DNA from: Apricaphanius iberus
Lineage: Eukaryota; Chordata; Actinopteri; Cyprinodontiformes; Aphaniidae
Length of the DNA: 64,000 bases
Assembly: GCA_028564705.1 (NCBI GenBank)
Contig: JAPXFQ010001003.1
Coordinates: 2,857,001 to 2,921,000, forward strand
Direction: 5' to 3'
Shown: positions 22,301 through 52,762 of the stretch, one piece after another
Numbering within the stretch: position 1 is the stretch's first letter
Layout of the letters: the number at the start of each line of letters is the position of its first letter
Position numbers and translations under genes: made by a program
Notes under the pieces: generated by a model
Databases searched by the model: none
What the model was told of the DNA's origin: nothing
What the model saw: the letters and a program-made list of their open reading frames with translations, nothing else

Positions 22301-25300
22301 GAGCTCATGAAGTGTGGTGGAAGGATTGTGTACTGGTAAAAGGAATAAATGTGCAGAAAATAATTGGTAATTATAATTGATCACCACATTTTTCAACTCA
22401 GCTCTGCTCTCCCGTCCTGCAAACACTGCGGGCCTTCATGTACACATGAGAAATACTACAAGTTTTTAGAGCAAATCATGATTCCTACCCCCCAACAAGG
22501 TTCACGGTTTGAGATGACCATATAATTTTTCTGCACTCTACCAAATATAACTATGAGAACACCTGCTTGAAGCATTTTTAAAAAGGGAAGACAAGACACC
22601 AGGAGCTCAAACCAACCCGTTTCTTTACCACTCTTCAGTAGGCTGGGTGAGATTAGCCATCATTAGCTGTGAGTCAATTAAAATTAGCAAGAGAAGAATT
22701 GCTTAAATACTACCCGCCCACACACACACACACATGAGAAACTAACTCCATGATTTCCATTTGAATGTAGTTACTGAAATAATACTTCAATGGTATTCAC
22801 ATTCATTTAGATAAACAATTATTTATGCAGCAAAAGGTATGCAATGTGGAGTTCCCACAGGCTGAACTGACCTATGTCTGTGCACCCAGCAGGAGTGTTT
22901 GTCCCGGGGAGAGGGGATCACTCCCTTTGTCTCGCTGACTCTTGTCCAGGAGTAGCATGGCTGATCTACATCCATACGGAACATCTGCAAACAGAAACAG
23001 TGTTCTTTGACCCAAGTATTTAACTCTTAAATGTGCATCTAAGGTTTTAAAGTTTAGTTTTTATTAATCATTTCAGGGCCTAAAGTCCAACAGAACAGGT
23101 TATCCCCTCAGACAATGGTTAATATTCAATGTCAGCACAGTCTGGTATGAGAATAAAATTACCAAATTTCTTATCTACACATGCAGAACTTGTACAAAAA
23201 AAAAAAAAACTACCTAGCTTTTTCAAAGGTCTAGAAAAACATTACAGACTAGATTTAGAAACTGTAGTTAATCCCCATACACTTTGCATAGCAGCAGCAG
23301 AAGGTCCTTGTGCTTTGCACACATTTATGCACAGATAGAGTCTGACAGCAGTGTTAGTTATCAGTCTCATCAGAACAAGGTACAGCTAGTTCCGGATGAA
23401 CAGATATGAATTCACATCCATGGCAGCCATTAAGGCACCCAACAGTGTTACAGTTTATTTCTCTTCTGTAACAATGATACTAAAGACAAACAGGAAAAAT
23501 CATGTTCCACTTAAAGAGAAGCACCCATCAATTTACAAGTGCAAGAACTCCAAACATTCAATCAGATTTAGAATAAGCAAAAGAACATACAGGTTTTAGC
23601 CCTAAAATGGCCAACTGATGTTATCACACAGCATTTTACTGGAAGTCATTTGTTCCATCACTCTGACCATTTCTTGCACAGGTAATGATCTGAAAAAGTA
23701 TTCGCACCTGTGAGTTCTCCATATTTTTTTTGTTACGACCAGAAAGTCTGGATTTTATTGGATAGAATACAAGGTGGCACAAATTTGAAAATTTGAGGGG
23801 AAGTTATGTGCAAAAACACAGTTTCTAGCTGTGTAAAGGTGGTGATGAAATAGTATTAAAGAGCTGCAGCTTACAGGAGCAATACAAATAAAAAATACTG
23901 AAGGAGGCTTGCAACACTTTTCTGATTTGGATATTTCTTTAACTAACCCAGACTGTTGATTTAAAATGATCCAGACACACTACACAGTGACTATTTGCAA
24001 CTCAATGAAAAGGGTATATTTTCAGCAGAGCTTGCCCTTAACACTGGCCAAGAGATTGTGTTACACTTTTTCATTGTCCATTTTGACTCACAATGTCAAG
24101 AAATCCCCTCAGTCAATTTTTAAAAGGAGAATTCTTTTTCAGTAGTTTTAGATACTACTCAATCATAACAAGCTAAATCAAGAGAATCCCCTTCATGTCA
24201 TCACACAATGAGATGAATATTAATCTAAATATGAACACTGAATCTCTGTGGCCTTATCGCAGTCTTACAACCCTCTCTCTTTTCTGTTTCATGGACGTGA
24301 ATTGCACACCTTCCTGTGCATAAGCGAGGCTGAAATCCACCCTCTATTGCCACACTGCAGACGTGGGCTTTTCTGATCGCTTCTTGATGCACTCCACCTG
24401 GATCAGTGAGTAAGAGTCACCTTTCTGCTGCCGCTACACACTCCAAGCCTCCGTAGCTCTACAATATGCCGTCACCTCCTGCGTAGCGAGATGCATTAAG
24501 TAGGCTACATCTGTATAACTAGTGACTGGTGGAACCACGGTGCTGGTACTTTTGGACATTAGTGCAGCATTTGACACTATTGATCATACAATACTATTGG
24601 ACTCCAGAGCTGGGTCAGAGTCTGGTACAGTATTTGGAGGGTTTGAGTCTTTCCTTAAGAACAAGATATTTTTTATATCAATACACAATTTCTCATCAGA
24701 ACAGACAAATCACATGTGGGGTCCCCCAGGGCTCTTACGTTTTTTTTTGGTAAGTGAACTCCACGTAAAGTTGAAAAGATCTGAGTGTCTGCACCAAACT
24801 GAAGGTGATTTTATTTGAATATATGATAAACACCCAGGGCAACATTTTAACAGAAAAAGTATGGAACAAAAAGTCTATTAAAATGCAGCAAAAGTCCAGG
24901 GAAACCACTATAAAACCTTTAAAAAGCCTCGAGAGAGCTGTTCAACAACACTAATAGAAAGTTTTGCAGCTTTGAATTCAAAAGATGAAGTCAGTTCAGG
25001 TCCAATGACTCCTTTGTAAAAAATACATTCCATGACATTCCAGAAACAATCCTGACCTTTGTCACAAAAAAATATGTTGACTTAATACAAACTCCTCTCC
25101 TCATATCAGTCATAGTTGTTGGAGGTGTGGACTCAAATTGTTGCACAAAACAAACGCTGGCCCAGTTTTAAAGTCATAGCTGGTGGATGAAAGGTAACTG
25201 AAGAGGTTTGCTAACTAATGGTTCTTAAAAAGGGTTAGGGTTGATGAGTAAACAGGTATACATTTGGTTCTGTAAGGATGTATGACTCAGTGCCATAAGA

Positions 25301-28300
25301 ACTGACTACAGCTGCTCTGGAATGCTAACATTTATAATGCAACTAACAGGCCAGGTGTAAACAACATTGAGAATGCTTAAAACATTAGTGATCAATACAT
25401 TTAGATTATTTTGCCGTTTGTTCCAGGCAATGGATTGACTAAAGGAGGCTTACAATCAAACATTGTGGGACAGAATTTTTCTAAGAGTTTGAGTTCTGCA
25501 GTTTGGAAACCTACGGAGCCCTGCAGGGATCAGCAACAAAAATATTTTGAGGGGTAAGAATCCGTTCCCTCGGTTTACTAAACCGTGCGCACGGATTAGT
25601 AATCTGTACCCTTGGTTTATCAAACTCTGTGACCATCTTTCGGGGGGGGGTCCTGTCAACTTCATAATAGTGCCTGGTTATCATTAAGAAGTGCTTCTTC
25701 TGCAGATTCGTTAACATACAGGACTGGCACCTTGTTGTTCGAAACCCAGTCAAGTCATCAGCCTGCATTTTATCACAGTTATTTTCTATAGTGCCTGCAG
25801 GACAGTAGGCAATGAACATAAAAGTTATTAAAACAGAGGATATTTCCCAGTCATTATTTATGAATTATAGTTTTGTCCCCCCCACATAAAAAACAGATGT
25901 GGAATTTAACAATGCAGGTCTGACATCCACTTAAGCTCCCATTTTCATATCATCAGAATACAAACTGATATTCCACTATCTTAAACAGTTTATGTGCAAA
26001 TGTTCCAGCATTCTAGCTTTGCTGCGATTCAAGTTATGTCCAATAAAGACTTGCATTCAAAGTGGGCACTGTATCAACAATTAACTGGTTAAGTCATATC
26101 TCTTTAATGGAAGGCGTTTATGCTGCGCCGCCTGCTCTGCGTAGTCTATGATTTATGGCCCATTTCTAGCCCGTTTTTCAGCAATGCAACACACGTGCAT
26201 GGACCCTGCCAGGCTGCATAGGTGGCTACAAAACGGTTATTTATAAATATGACACATTTATAGCCTTCTTTCTTGCAGGAACCCAAAACAATATACATAA
26301 GGTCCCACAGGGATCAATAAAGTATTTTTCATTATAGCACGCTCCGAGGACAGGATTCGATTGAGCCAGGGCCCATTATGAATTGGACAGGATCCCCGAC
26401 ACTGTGTGCACGTTTTAGTAAACCGAGAGGAAGGATTCGTAATTCGTGCGCACGGTTTAGTAAACCGAGGGTACGGATTCTTACCCCTGCAAAATTATTT
26501 CTGCACCTGACCCCTGCCGGGCTCCATAGAAACCAGTTACAAAGGACAGGTTACTTTTTTTTCAAATGAGAGTCAGTAAAACTTAGTACATGTGCACCTA
26601 CAAATCAATACATTACCCAAAAATAAAAACTACCAGAATCAATTCTGATGGACACAATTTAAAGTATTTGTTTATTGATGATTTTTGATCAAAATATTAC
26701 AGAACATTTAAATCCAAATCTATACGAAAAACATTCTGTTTGGTTGGAAAGCAAACATTTCTAAAAACCTAGCAATCTTGTTTAAATCAGTTGTATTTTA
26801 GTTTTGCATGATGAATGTCATTATGCACATAGTGGTAATGAGTTTTGCATACACCCTCATTGAGTCATGAGCGAATCAGTCCATTATACTAACAACATCA
26901 CAGAACCTTACTTAAAAAATGACAACTATACTTTAAAGGTAAACACAATTGGCTCATATTTTGCTTGTTTTAATATGCAGTTGGATTCAGTTTCTCCCAT
27001 TCCTTTGTTTGGATAATAGTTCAGTTTGAAAAATGATGCAGGGTGGCAAAGTTTTAAGGAATGTTGCTTTACTGCAACACAGCTGAAATTCAAATATTCT
27101 CCCTATGCATGTCTTGCCTTTTTCTGTGTATTCGGTTGCATCCCACCCATGCATTTGAAATTTTTAGCCAGATTGAAATGGTCCTCAGGAATGAGTGTGC
27201 ACATGTAGGTTCGTATTTAATGTCTGCCTCTATGCTGCCCTACGATGACAAAATGTTAACCTGTCCACAATGTACCCCAAGATTTTTTGTACTTTGAACC
27301 ACCATAATAGAGGCTCACAGTTTGATGTCAGAGCGTCTCACCTGGTTGGAGTATCCGTCAGAGTTGCATCCTCCGAAGATGTAGAGAGTGCCGTTTACAT
27401 TGGAGCCACAGAAACCATATAAGCCTGTGGGATTTTCTCCAGCGATCTCCTTACACTCCCTGTTTCCCCAAAAAGAAAAAGCATAAAGTAATCATTGCCA
27501 AAGGCCAGTTAAAGTTGTAGCCAAGCTGATTGCAGTTCACTGAACTGTAAAGAAAAAAAATTTCACTGATTCTACAACAAGCTACTTCAGTCTCTGTAGT
27601 AAAAATTTTTAAAGTAATTTTTATTCAAAACAAACAATTCTAGCTTACATCTCTAGCTTTAAGGTCAAGGTGACACGGCTTTAATGTTGGCTAATGCGCG
27701 ACCTTGTATCTCACCACTTCCCGCTGTCCAAATCACAGAGCCATATCTCACTACTGGGCAACATGACATCCTGTCCAGCAACTACCTGCAAGGAAACAAA
27801 GCAAAGACAATGCAATCTGACAGACCTCCATGTTCCTTTTATCTTCTGTAAAAGGTCACAGAAACAAAACATTGCAAGACTTAAGCATACAAAAGTTTGG
27901 ATATAGTTTTACATGGAAATGTGCCTTTCTGAGTAACATTTGTCTTGTTTATCTAATAAATCTTATACAGATAAAATATGGCTTTATTACTTTAAGTTTC
28001 TCCACAAGGCTGAGACAAAATGGTCATGCAGTGAAAACAGCTCATCATGGCTCAAAGTAGTAACCTGCATCATTTGAAACAAACACCGGGGGTGCATCCA
28101 GAAAGTTTTCTTACATTTTTGGGATGTATAGCAAAAGTCAGAGCCCCTCAGAAGTTAAAATATTTATATTTTAATTTTAGGTTTTAATGATAGGGTATCA
28201 ATTATGAGAATAATGCAAGTTGAATGGGAAAAAATATTTCCACAAAATATTTATACCTTCCAGATGGACAGAAGGTCTACTTTAAGGACTAGTATTATTT

Positions 28301-28371
28301 CGAACAGCCAAAAAAGCCAGAAAATTCAGTAATGTTAATATCGTATAACTCCATCTTTAAAAAAAAAAAAA

Positions 28372-28451
<80 letters not shown>

Positions 28452-29528
28452 ATATAAATTTGTGACAACTTTTCAATAGTTTTAGTGACAAAAGAACAAA
28501 GGTTACCTGTGAAGTTCAGCTTTCTACTCTACGGATTTTGGTAGTTTAAACATAAGCTCATTTTACATCATTCGGAGATATATTTAATGTTCTTTCAGAT
28601 GAGCTCTTATTTTTACATCTAAATTCTTTTGAAAATCTTGCCACTGTACCTTACAATAGTCTGATAGATCACATTTTGAAATACCAGTTCAAATGAATAT
28701 CTGCTGGGTTTTAGTTAAAGCATGCATTTATTTTTTACCCCTACCCCAAAAGGTGTGGATGTTTGATACACCCCTGCTGTACATGAATACAACATAGTGT
28801 CATAAGCATAGAGGGGGACTGTACAATTTTATATTGAAGATGTATTTGGTATGTATAGCAGGAGAAATAGAATTTGCCCAAGAACAAGTCCCTGAGGGAT
28901 GCCCTTAAAAAAATTGGGGTGGGGGAGGAGATGACAATTTCCTAATATAAAATCTGAAGGTGGGACCAAGTGTGGAAGACAGGAATGTAAAACAAGATTT
29001 TACATGTCTGTTTATACTATCTCTTGATGTTTATGTATTAAGAGATACTATACCCAAAATAGTCTACTGTGTGGACGGAGGTAATATCAAGTGGGGTCAG
29101 CAAATCACTGCGCCTCTAGTGGTGCCTCCAAGAAGCACATAATATTTTCACTGCTGAAAATGATCAGTCACTACTGGACAGGTGTGCAGAGAAGACGCGG
29201 CCTCTTACCAAATTAACTCCAGCTTATGAATATGCTTCAAATCTCTCTCATATACATACATACACACGCAAACATTGTATCATGTTAATGAATTTGCGAT
29301 ATTTTAGTTTAAAGATGCTTATTCCCCAAAAGCTAAAGTTGGATACTCTGAATGTGAAGCAAAAACAATACGGAGATACCTTATCCTTTCTCCTACCTGC
29401 ACAGGTAACCATGCCCCTTCTCTTACCTGGTAACCTCCCCACACATACAGAGTGTTGTTGTGTATGAACGCTGTGTGGCAGCTTCTCTCCAGCCGGTTCT
29501 CAGCAGTCTCCCCCTGGGCTGGATCCAT
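16382..29528 (-). CDS. klhdc1: Kelch domain protein of the KLHDC1/KLHDC2 type
   Basis: Thirteen exons join in phase with consensus splice sites: 29528-29427, 27785-27715, 27459-27342, 22984-22872, 21207-21117, 21035-20937, 19787-19713, 19238-19180, 19092-18980, 18858-18786, 18584-18500, 18086-18007 and 16511-16382. The product is 402 aa, close to human KLHDC1 and KLHDC2. It is a kelch propeller: YVWGGYQ, YIFGGC, LIYFGGYGC, YITGGA, FIYGGLG and VVVFGGSS mark successive blades. The C-terminal tail (DILIFQTQPYSLCR, LLPSKLRNKISKRAAW) is more like KLHDC1, and carries the BC/CUL2-box region in this family. Family members are substrate receptors of CUL2-RBX1 ligases that recognise C-terminal glycine degrons. 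Blade four reads GGA where GGR is usual. The start is an ATG in an exon coding MDPAQGETAENRLERSC. Choice of KLHDC1 over KLHDC2 is tentative. Confidence 0.9.
16790..17560. mobile_element. Long foldback (palindromic) element in last kelch intron
   Basis: The left arm (about 16790-17130) matches the reverse complement of the right arm (about 17190-17560) over some 340 bases. Paired landmarks are AATCGGCCC, AACATCACTGAT or AGCATCACTGAT, GGTTCCTGA, AAAACAGC, and CCCTGAAGTTCTGAT followed by GGTGAAAA/AGTAAAAA. The arms are diverged but clearly alignable. No coding frame for a transposase is visible, so this is a non-autonomous foldback or MITE-type element. Confidence 0.65.
21505..21528 (+). repeat. 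Poly(A) tract
   Basis: An uninterrupted run of about 26 A in an intron of the kelch gene. No retroelement body could be recognised next to it. Confidence 0.8.
21866..22575. mobile_element. Inverted-repeat element in kelch intron
   Basis: Left arm 21866-21990 (CAAGCAGGTGCTATATCTAT through GGGGGTAGGAATCATGA) matches the reverse complement of 22460-22575 (CAAGCAGGTGTTCTCATAG through GGGGGGTAGGAATCATGA). The interior has no transposase frame. No target duplication could be fixed. Confidence 0.6.
23685..23815. mobile_element. Tc1/mariner-type terminal fragment
   Basis: The text AAAAAGTATTCGCACC, then TTTTTTTTGTTACGACCAG and GGATTTTATTGGATAGAATA with AAGGTGGCACAAAT is the usual terminal region of a widespread fish Tc1-like element. 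Only one end is present, and recognition is from memory. Confidence 0.4.
24520..24750 (+). mobile_element. LINE reverse transcriptase relic (L2/CR1-like)
   Basis: The frame encodes VLVLLDISAAFDTIDHTILL, the catalytic motif A region of non-LTR reverse transcriptases. After a frameshift it continues with SFLKNKIFFISI and then TCGVPQGS, the motif that precedes the catalytic FADD region. About 75 codons remain and the frame is broken, so it is dead. It lies in a kelch gene intron, opposite to the gene. Confidence 0.75.
25511..26529. mobile_element. 1-kb element with long inverted ends and 4-bp target duplication
   Basis: The left end (CTACGGAGCCCTGCAGGGAT) pairs with the reverse complement of the right end (CTATGGAGCCCGGCAGGGGT), and the match runs on for about 180 bases. 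Both ends carry internal palindromes of the form CGGTTTACTAAACCG (25571-25585) or CGGTTTAGTAAACCG (26453-26467), with degenerate second copies nearby. The flanks are AAAC at 25507-25510 and AAAC at 26530-26533, a likely 4-bp target-site duplication. No coding frame is visible. Superfamily not recognised. Confidence 0.75.
26534..27341. other. Kelch gene intron, nothing recognised
   Basis: AT-rich intron between the 1-kb inverted-repeat element and the third kelch exon. Open frames here have no domains and no splice context. Confidence 0.45.
28375..28445 (+). repeat. (TA)n microsatellite
   Basis: Two blocks of TA dinucleotides separated by CACAA and followed by a short TG/TA tract, in the first part of the kelch gene introns. 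Confidence 0.95.
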
Positions 29529-31001
29529 CCCCAGGCGCGGACTCTCCGTCTGCTGCGCTCAGCTAAAAACAAGTAAAAACTGTTTTCCGTGGAGTGGATT
29601 TAAAGCTGCTATTAAATGGTTAGAGAGACACCGTGTGCGCTTTCGGCGGAGAGAGAACAGCTGACCGAGATGAAGAATTTATTTGGCCAAACGTGTTTTT
29701 CAGGTTCGCGTTCCTGTTTTATACTCCTCCCTTCTGAGATTCCTTTATGCAAGCTCACCTCTGGAGGCGAAACCATGCAGGGGAATAATCCTGAACTGAT
29801 TTGGAAAGAATCCCTAATTTTAAGACTAGACTGTATTAATCAACAAATTCGCTCTCAGTTTTTTGTTCCATTCAAATTCTAGGTAATTTGAATGTTATTG
29901 GAAATTATTTCAAACGTTGCAATTAACAACATGGATGTGAAGTTACTGAGTTTGAGTTTATTGGCTATTTTATGTGAGCATCTCCAAAAATGCTTCTATG
30001 TGCACCTGTCCTTCCTTTAGTTAATAAAATACATTTAAATAACTTTCAAATATTTGTTTCAACTCTATATGTTTGTCTATTAATTGTCCAAGGTGTACAA
30101 TGGTATTTATTTTTTTCCCATATAAAAAGCATTTGTTTTAAAATTCAGTTAGCTTCTATTTGACAAACCAGCATCGACTGTTTTAATGTTTCATACATTT
30201 CATACTTAATCCAACCATATATATTTATATATATATATATATATATAAATATATCCCATTATAAGGTTTAACCATGAGGGAACATTTTAATTGCTTTTTT
30301 ATATTTAATTACGGATTTTATAAAAACCCTTAAATGAGTAGACGTATCTTATTAATACTAATTGTATTATGTAATAGACTATTCTAGCCCTGTGATGGAC
30401 TGCTGACTTGTCCAGGGTGTCCTCGCCTCTTAGCCAATCCCCGATGGACCCCCCCCCCCCCCCATAAAAAAAATCCCATTGTTAACATTAAATTGGTTAA
30501 TGCTAATTTACTCTTTCAACTACTTACATTTTATTAGCACCTTTAGATTTCCAACTTAGACACAGTATGGTAATACTGATTCAAATTAATGAGCACACAA
30601 TTAACAAAAGCTCTTCTGAAATCCCCTTACAATGCTTTAATTTCAATATGTCCAGTTACACATCATACATGAGATACAGAGTACAATGTAACAGTAACAG
30701 TACTGCTGTGTTTTAAATGCTCCTCTGAAATGTGATATCACTTATAAGAATTTTTATTTTCTTGGCAGTTTTGATTAATATTTATTTGAATTTCAACAAA
30801 CTGAAGACATTAACAGAGTAGTAAAAGTTGAGAAAAGACAAAGAACAGGTCCGCTCTGTGAAAGATAAGTAAAGATATTGCAGCTACATTCTGCAGAAAT
30901 ATCCAACCATGATTAAGTGCAAATATGCCAAATATATTTTTCTTTTAGAGGTACTGAAAACGAATAATAAAAGTAAATCCAAATCTTGAAGTTTTCTTAT
31001 T
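29529..31001. other. Kelch gene 5' flank and plekhm1 3' side
   Basis: Intergenic AT-rich DNA. It holds the presumed promoter and 5' UTR of the kelch gene just right of 29528, a TA microsatellite at about 30220-30248, a C run at 30449-30462, and next to it a short fish repeat (TGATGGACTGCTGACTTGTC). No further gene is seen. Confidence 0.5.
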
Positions 31002-31007
31002 TTTATT
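31002..31007 (-). terminator. Candidate plekhm1 poly(A) signal
   Basis: TTTATT on the + strand is AATAAA on the - strand, about 700 bases past the plekhm1 stop. It is the first clear canonical hexamer I noticed in that direction. Confidence 0.35.
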
Positions 31008-31705
31008 TCACTGAATCAGATCCGACTCTAAGCACCACATTTATAAACGTATGCAGTGTAGGGCAAAAAAAAGAGCTCTGTGTCCTTAATTAAAGAGACT
31101 TAAAAAATCTAAACCCAAATATCAGTGCTATCATTTAGATAAATTTAATGGTTAATATTCAATATAAACAACTGTGTTCTGCATTTTGGCCCTGATACAG
31201 CTTTAAACCAAAAGGAAACAAAGTAAAGCTTGAAAATAAAACACGGCAAAACTAAAATCACTTCATCAGATCATTCCAAGTGCTACTTTTTAATAATTTA
31301 AAATATTTGATACTCACTTTCGAGTGGCATATTAGGACAAACACAAAATGCAGAGTTGCATGGTAAACTAGGGTAAAGAAAGGTCTGACACAATGGCGTA
31401 CAAATCTGAGTTGGTTTTACTTTGTGCCAGGAGCCATCACATTTGCTTTTGTTTTGCTGCCGTGGCTGTGTCTGTAGAATAATAAATTCACTGGTCATCA
31501 TTATTTGGTTGCATCAGTTCTGTATGTTGGACTCTAAATTAGTGCAAAGTCTTAACTACTGCAACACTGAGACCCCATTCATCATGTCTCTCTTCAGTGT
31601 TCCCTCTTCAGTTGGCGCAGGCCCGTCATTCTCTTAATTGCACTTTAGGTTACTTCGTATGAAAACTCAAGTTCTGTTTTCCGTCAGCAAATAAATAGTT
31701 CAATG

Positions 31706-49121
<17,416 letters not shown>

Positions 49122-49145
49122 GGCACCTCCGGGGAAGGTTTATTC

Positions 49146-49156
49146 TCACATGGCAA
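49146..49156 (-). promoter_or_regulatory. plekhm1: plekhm1 first coding exon acceptor and start-stop uORF
   Basis: The exon begins at 49156 after TGTCCTTAG. Within its 35-base leader an ATG is immediately followed by TGA (49151-49146), a minimal upstream open reading frame 25 bases before the chosen start. Start-stop elements can lower or tune translation of the main frame (known in general; inferred here). Confidence 0.5.
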
Positions 49157-49839
49157 CTAAGGACACACAAAAATAAGTCTAAACACTTGATTTCCACTTA
49201 ACTGCGGTCTACTGACTGCTTAGATTACATCTAATATCCAAGTTGAAAAAAAAAAATGACAAAAGCTTCCTTTAAAAAAAATCACTTGTTACTGGAAGAT
49301 GATTATATGTGTTTCCTTATCATGGGACTGTGCACTCTGACAGATCCGCAGTTTCACAGTCTCTGTGAGTAACCGCTTTGTAGCTAAGTCATGTGAGCCA
49401 ATGATTAAGGATGGTCCATGTCTGCAGGGAAGTAGCGACAAAAGCTTCAGAAATAACTTCCTCAATCAAATGAAGAGCTCTGCCATATATAAAACGGGAT
49501 TTAATACTGCTTGCAAGAGTGGTTCCCTAAACATGACATGGCTTGTAATGTTTAGACTGCCACAGGACATATCTATGTGTCGCTATGTGACTTTAAGCCT
49601 CAACAAAATAGAAGGAAAATGGTTTCTTTAACACAGAGAACACATGAATAGCCTCCCTAGACTATATTCAACATACTAAGGACATTGGCGGATTAAAACC
49701 TGATCCTAGCTGGAACCTAAATCCAATATTAGAACAGCAAACCAGCGTTAAATTAGCCACTCGGTTGGCTAACTTACAAAACACTTTGGCTAGCCTTCTT
49801 CCAGACTCCCAAAAACGCCAGCATTCATCGGGAAGTTGT

Positions 49840-50060
49840 TATAAACTCACCATAAGGATATTTTATGCATAAACGTATATTAATCCGTGCAGTCGCTTTG
49901 CATAGTTTTCTGTCACAGCAGTCTAACGTAGAAAAACACATCCGTAAACATCAGTAAACCTCAAGCACAAGCAACTACTCTCGTTGCTGTCCAACTGAAA
50001 ACTGATGCATCACGGGAAGTCAAACGACCTGTGATGCCTTCAATGAGCTTCCCACGGTGA
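49840..50060. promoter_or_regulatory. Likely plekhm1 promoter and leader exon region
   Basis: On the - strand a strong donor (TTATG then GTGAGT, exon ending at 49851) points to a non-coding leader exon that would splice to 49156. On the + strand another strong donor (CCCACG then GTGAGTAAA, about 50031) faces the other way. Together they suggest a bidirectional promoter between them. No TATA or other element was identified. Confidence 0.4.
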
Positions 50061-50996
50061 GTAAATCTACATTCTCGGCGCGACGGCAGCATTTTATACA
50101 CATGCTATGTAAAACAAACAAACAGAAAAAATATAGGGTTTTTATTGCGTAAACGGGACTTTACGTCTTTTCTCTCACCCAAAGGTCTCTTAATGGCAAG
50201 GCATAAGCATAGACTGTAAAAAAGACCACCTTCAGTCTAAAAAAAAGTACAAGAATGATATGTCTTCTAAGCGTTGCTGCTTAAACATATTTTAATAAAT
50301 GTCTATTTGTAAAACATGTGGGGAAATGGAAGTAAATTAGCAGCGACAAAGCTAAAGTGTTACTTTTGAAAAACAAAAACGTTTTACGATGAACACCAAA
50401 CGCCTCATCAGAGCCGCGTTGTTGTTCTAACTAGTTCGAATATGAGAAGTTAATGTTCTGTGACAGAGTGAAAAAGAAACTAAGCTCGTTATAATCATTA
50501 AATCCATCAACGAACAAACAAACAACCATTTTTTTCTTTAATAAATCCCAACTTAACAGTGAATTAAATAATCGATTATTTTTAGTAAGTATTATCATAA
50601 ACTAATACTGTCTAATCATTAATAGGAACCTAATAAATAATTATAGGCCTAATGATAAAATAATTTATTCATCGTTAATTAGGTAAGTGTTACAATACAC
50701 ATTAAAATTGCTGCATAGATGTTAGTTGGAACTAACTGCCTCGGGTAACTAACCTTGTTGGAGAGTTTGACGATAGAATTATTAGCGTATTGTTAAACTA
50801 AATGAGGCAAATTTTTTTTTTTTTACTGAAATAGTGTATAGGCTGTGTATTTTTAAAAGCTTTTTAAGAATGGCTTAGAATCTCAGCTTTATGGCAGGTT
50901 TAGCTAATTCATTATGTAGATTATAAGACCCATTAAAATCTTATCTGAGAAGGTGGAATTATTATTATTATTAGTAGTAGTAGGCTAGTAGTAGTG

Positions 50997-51035
<39 letters not shown>

Positions 51036-52227
51036 TTTGGCCTATCATTGTTGTTGTTGACAATCGTTTCAGGGTTAAGATTTTGCCTTTGTCCTTTGCA
51101 TTAGTGCTGCCCATAAACTAAAGCTGGATCAGCTTTCGTTGCTCCATCAGCATTTTTTAAAGTCTTATCTAGCTAGCCTATATGTAGACTATAACAGTCC
51201 TCTACCTCTGTAAATGTGACACATAAATTAATTGTACAGTTGTTGTTTTTTTTTTTTGTTTTTTTTTTTTAATTCTCAGCCTTACTGGAGAAACAAAAAG
51301 TTAGTTAACTGTATCAACATCTTTGAATTGTAATTGAAATGTTTTGGCGCAAAAACCAGAGTAGCTGATATTGTCAGACTTTAACAATCACGAAACATTG
51401 AATTCACTAACATTAACAATTTAATGCATGTCATTTCTTTCCGAATTCCTTTTCATGATGTAGGCCTATTGGTGAACTTCCAGTGGCGAGTAGGCCTACA
51501 GTGTAACATCTTGAAGGAGTGTTGTTACATCCTTACACCTACACTTGTAAATGCGTTTACTGCATCACACCTGAGTTCCATTGTGCAAAGGTAGCCTAGT
51601 TATCCCTGTCAGAATTTGTTTTCCCTGCGTTATAATAACTATAATAAAGTAAAAGAAATGTTGAACTCAAAATTCAATTGAATTGAAACAGTGTTAGTGA
51701 TGTTAAAGCATTTATACCCACTTTTGTTTACCATTTTTTTGCATGCTCCAACAGGTATTTTGATATAGTTCTTTGGTGGGTGAAGAAAAATAATTCAGGC
51801 TGGATGTCCTCCTTGTCATCACCATATTCTCTGACTACATGCATCGATTCACTATCAGGTTGAAGACATGACTCTGGTTGTTAAAACAGGGGATACATTC
51901 TATCAGGTGGACCCTGGCACATTTTATTCCCCCTGTCCAGGTCAAACCGTATACCATGTTGTGGATTCTTGTTGCACAGTATCACCGTCCGAAACTATGG
52001 AAATTAGTTAAATATTTATAAAACTACTTCTTTGATAAGTCTTGTTTCTCAACAGGTAGCCAGGTCTTGTTTGGTTTATCTTCTGTTGTCAACGCAGAAT
52101 AAAACAGTTCATGCAAAAAACCACCAGGAAACCTTTTGGGGTTTAGATACAAAACTACCAAAATATTATGCTTAGAAATTAACTTTTCTGAAACTTATCT
52201 GGAAGACTTACAGAAATAAATAAAGTA
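50061..52227. other. Intergenic region between plekhm1 and the nested transposon
   Basis: AT-rich DNA with a TAG/ATT trinucleotide array at 50959-51030, T runs near 51240-51270 and a repeat-like start (CATAGACTGTAAAAAAG, about 50210). No coding gene is seen. Confidence 0.5.
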
Positions 52228-52762
52228 TACAATGAGGAACATAAATATTTGAATACCTTGAGTTTTTGCAAGTTCTCCCACTAAGAAATTATGGGGAGGC
52301 CTGAAATTCACATTGTAGGTGTATCTCCATGATTAGAGACAGCATAAAAAATAATCAGGAAATAATATTGTCTAATTTCTAATGAATTTATTTGTATTTT
52401 ATTGCTGCACCTAAGTATTTGAACACCTGACAAACAGCAAGAATTCTAGCTATCAAAGACCTGTTACTCTGCCTTTAAATAGTCCACTTCCCCTGTTAAT
52501 CTAAATTAGTAGCACTTGTCTGAGCTTGTTAGACACCTTTCCACCTCAAAGTCAGTCAGACTCCAACTACTACCGTGGGCAGGACCAAAGAGCTGTCAAA
52601 AAACACCAGAAACAAAATATGTATACCTATGGGGCAATTGCCAAGCAGATTGGTGAAAATCAATCAACTGAGCAATTGTGAGAAAATGGAAGAAGCTAAA
52701 GATGGCTGTCAGTCTCTCTTTGACAGGTGCTCCATGCAAGATCTCACCTTGTGGGGTATCAC

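Noticed and set aside
24270..24480. Possible exon near the LINE relic
   Set aside because: The sequence is GC-richer than its surroundings, but no frame, domain or matching splice pair was found.
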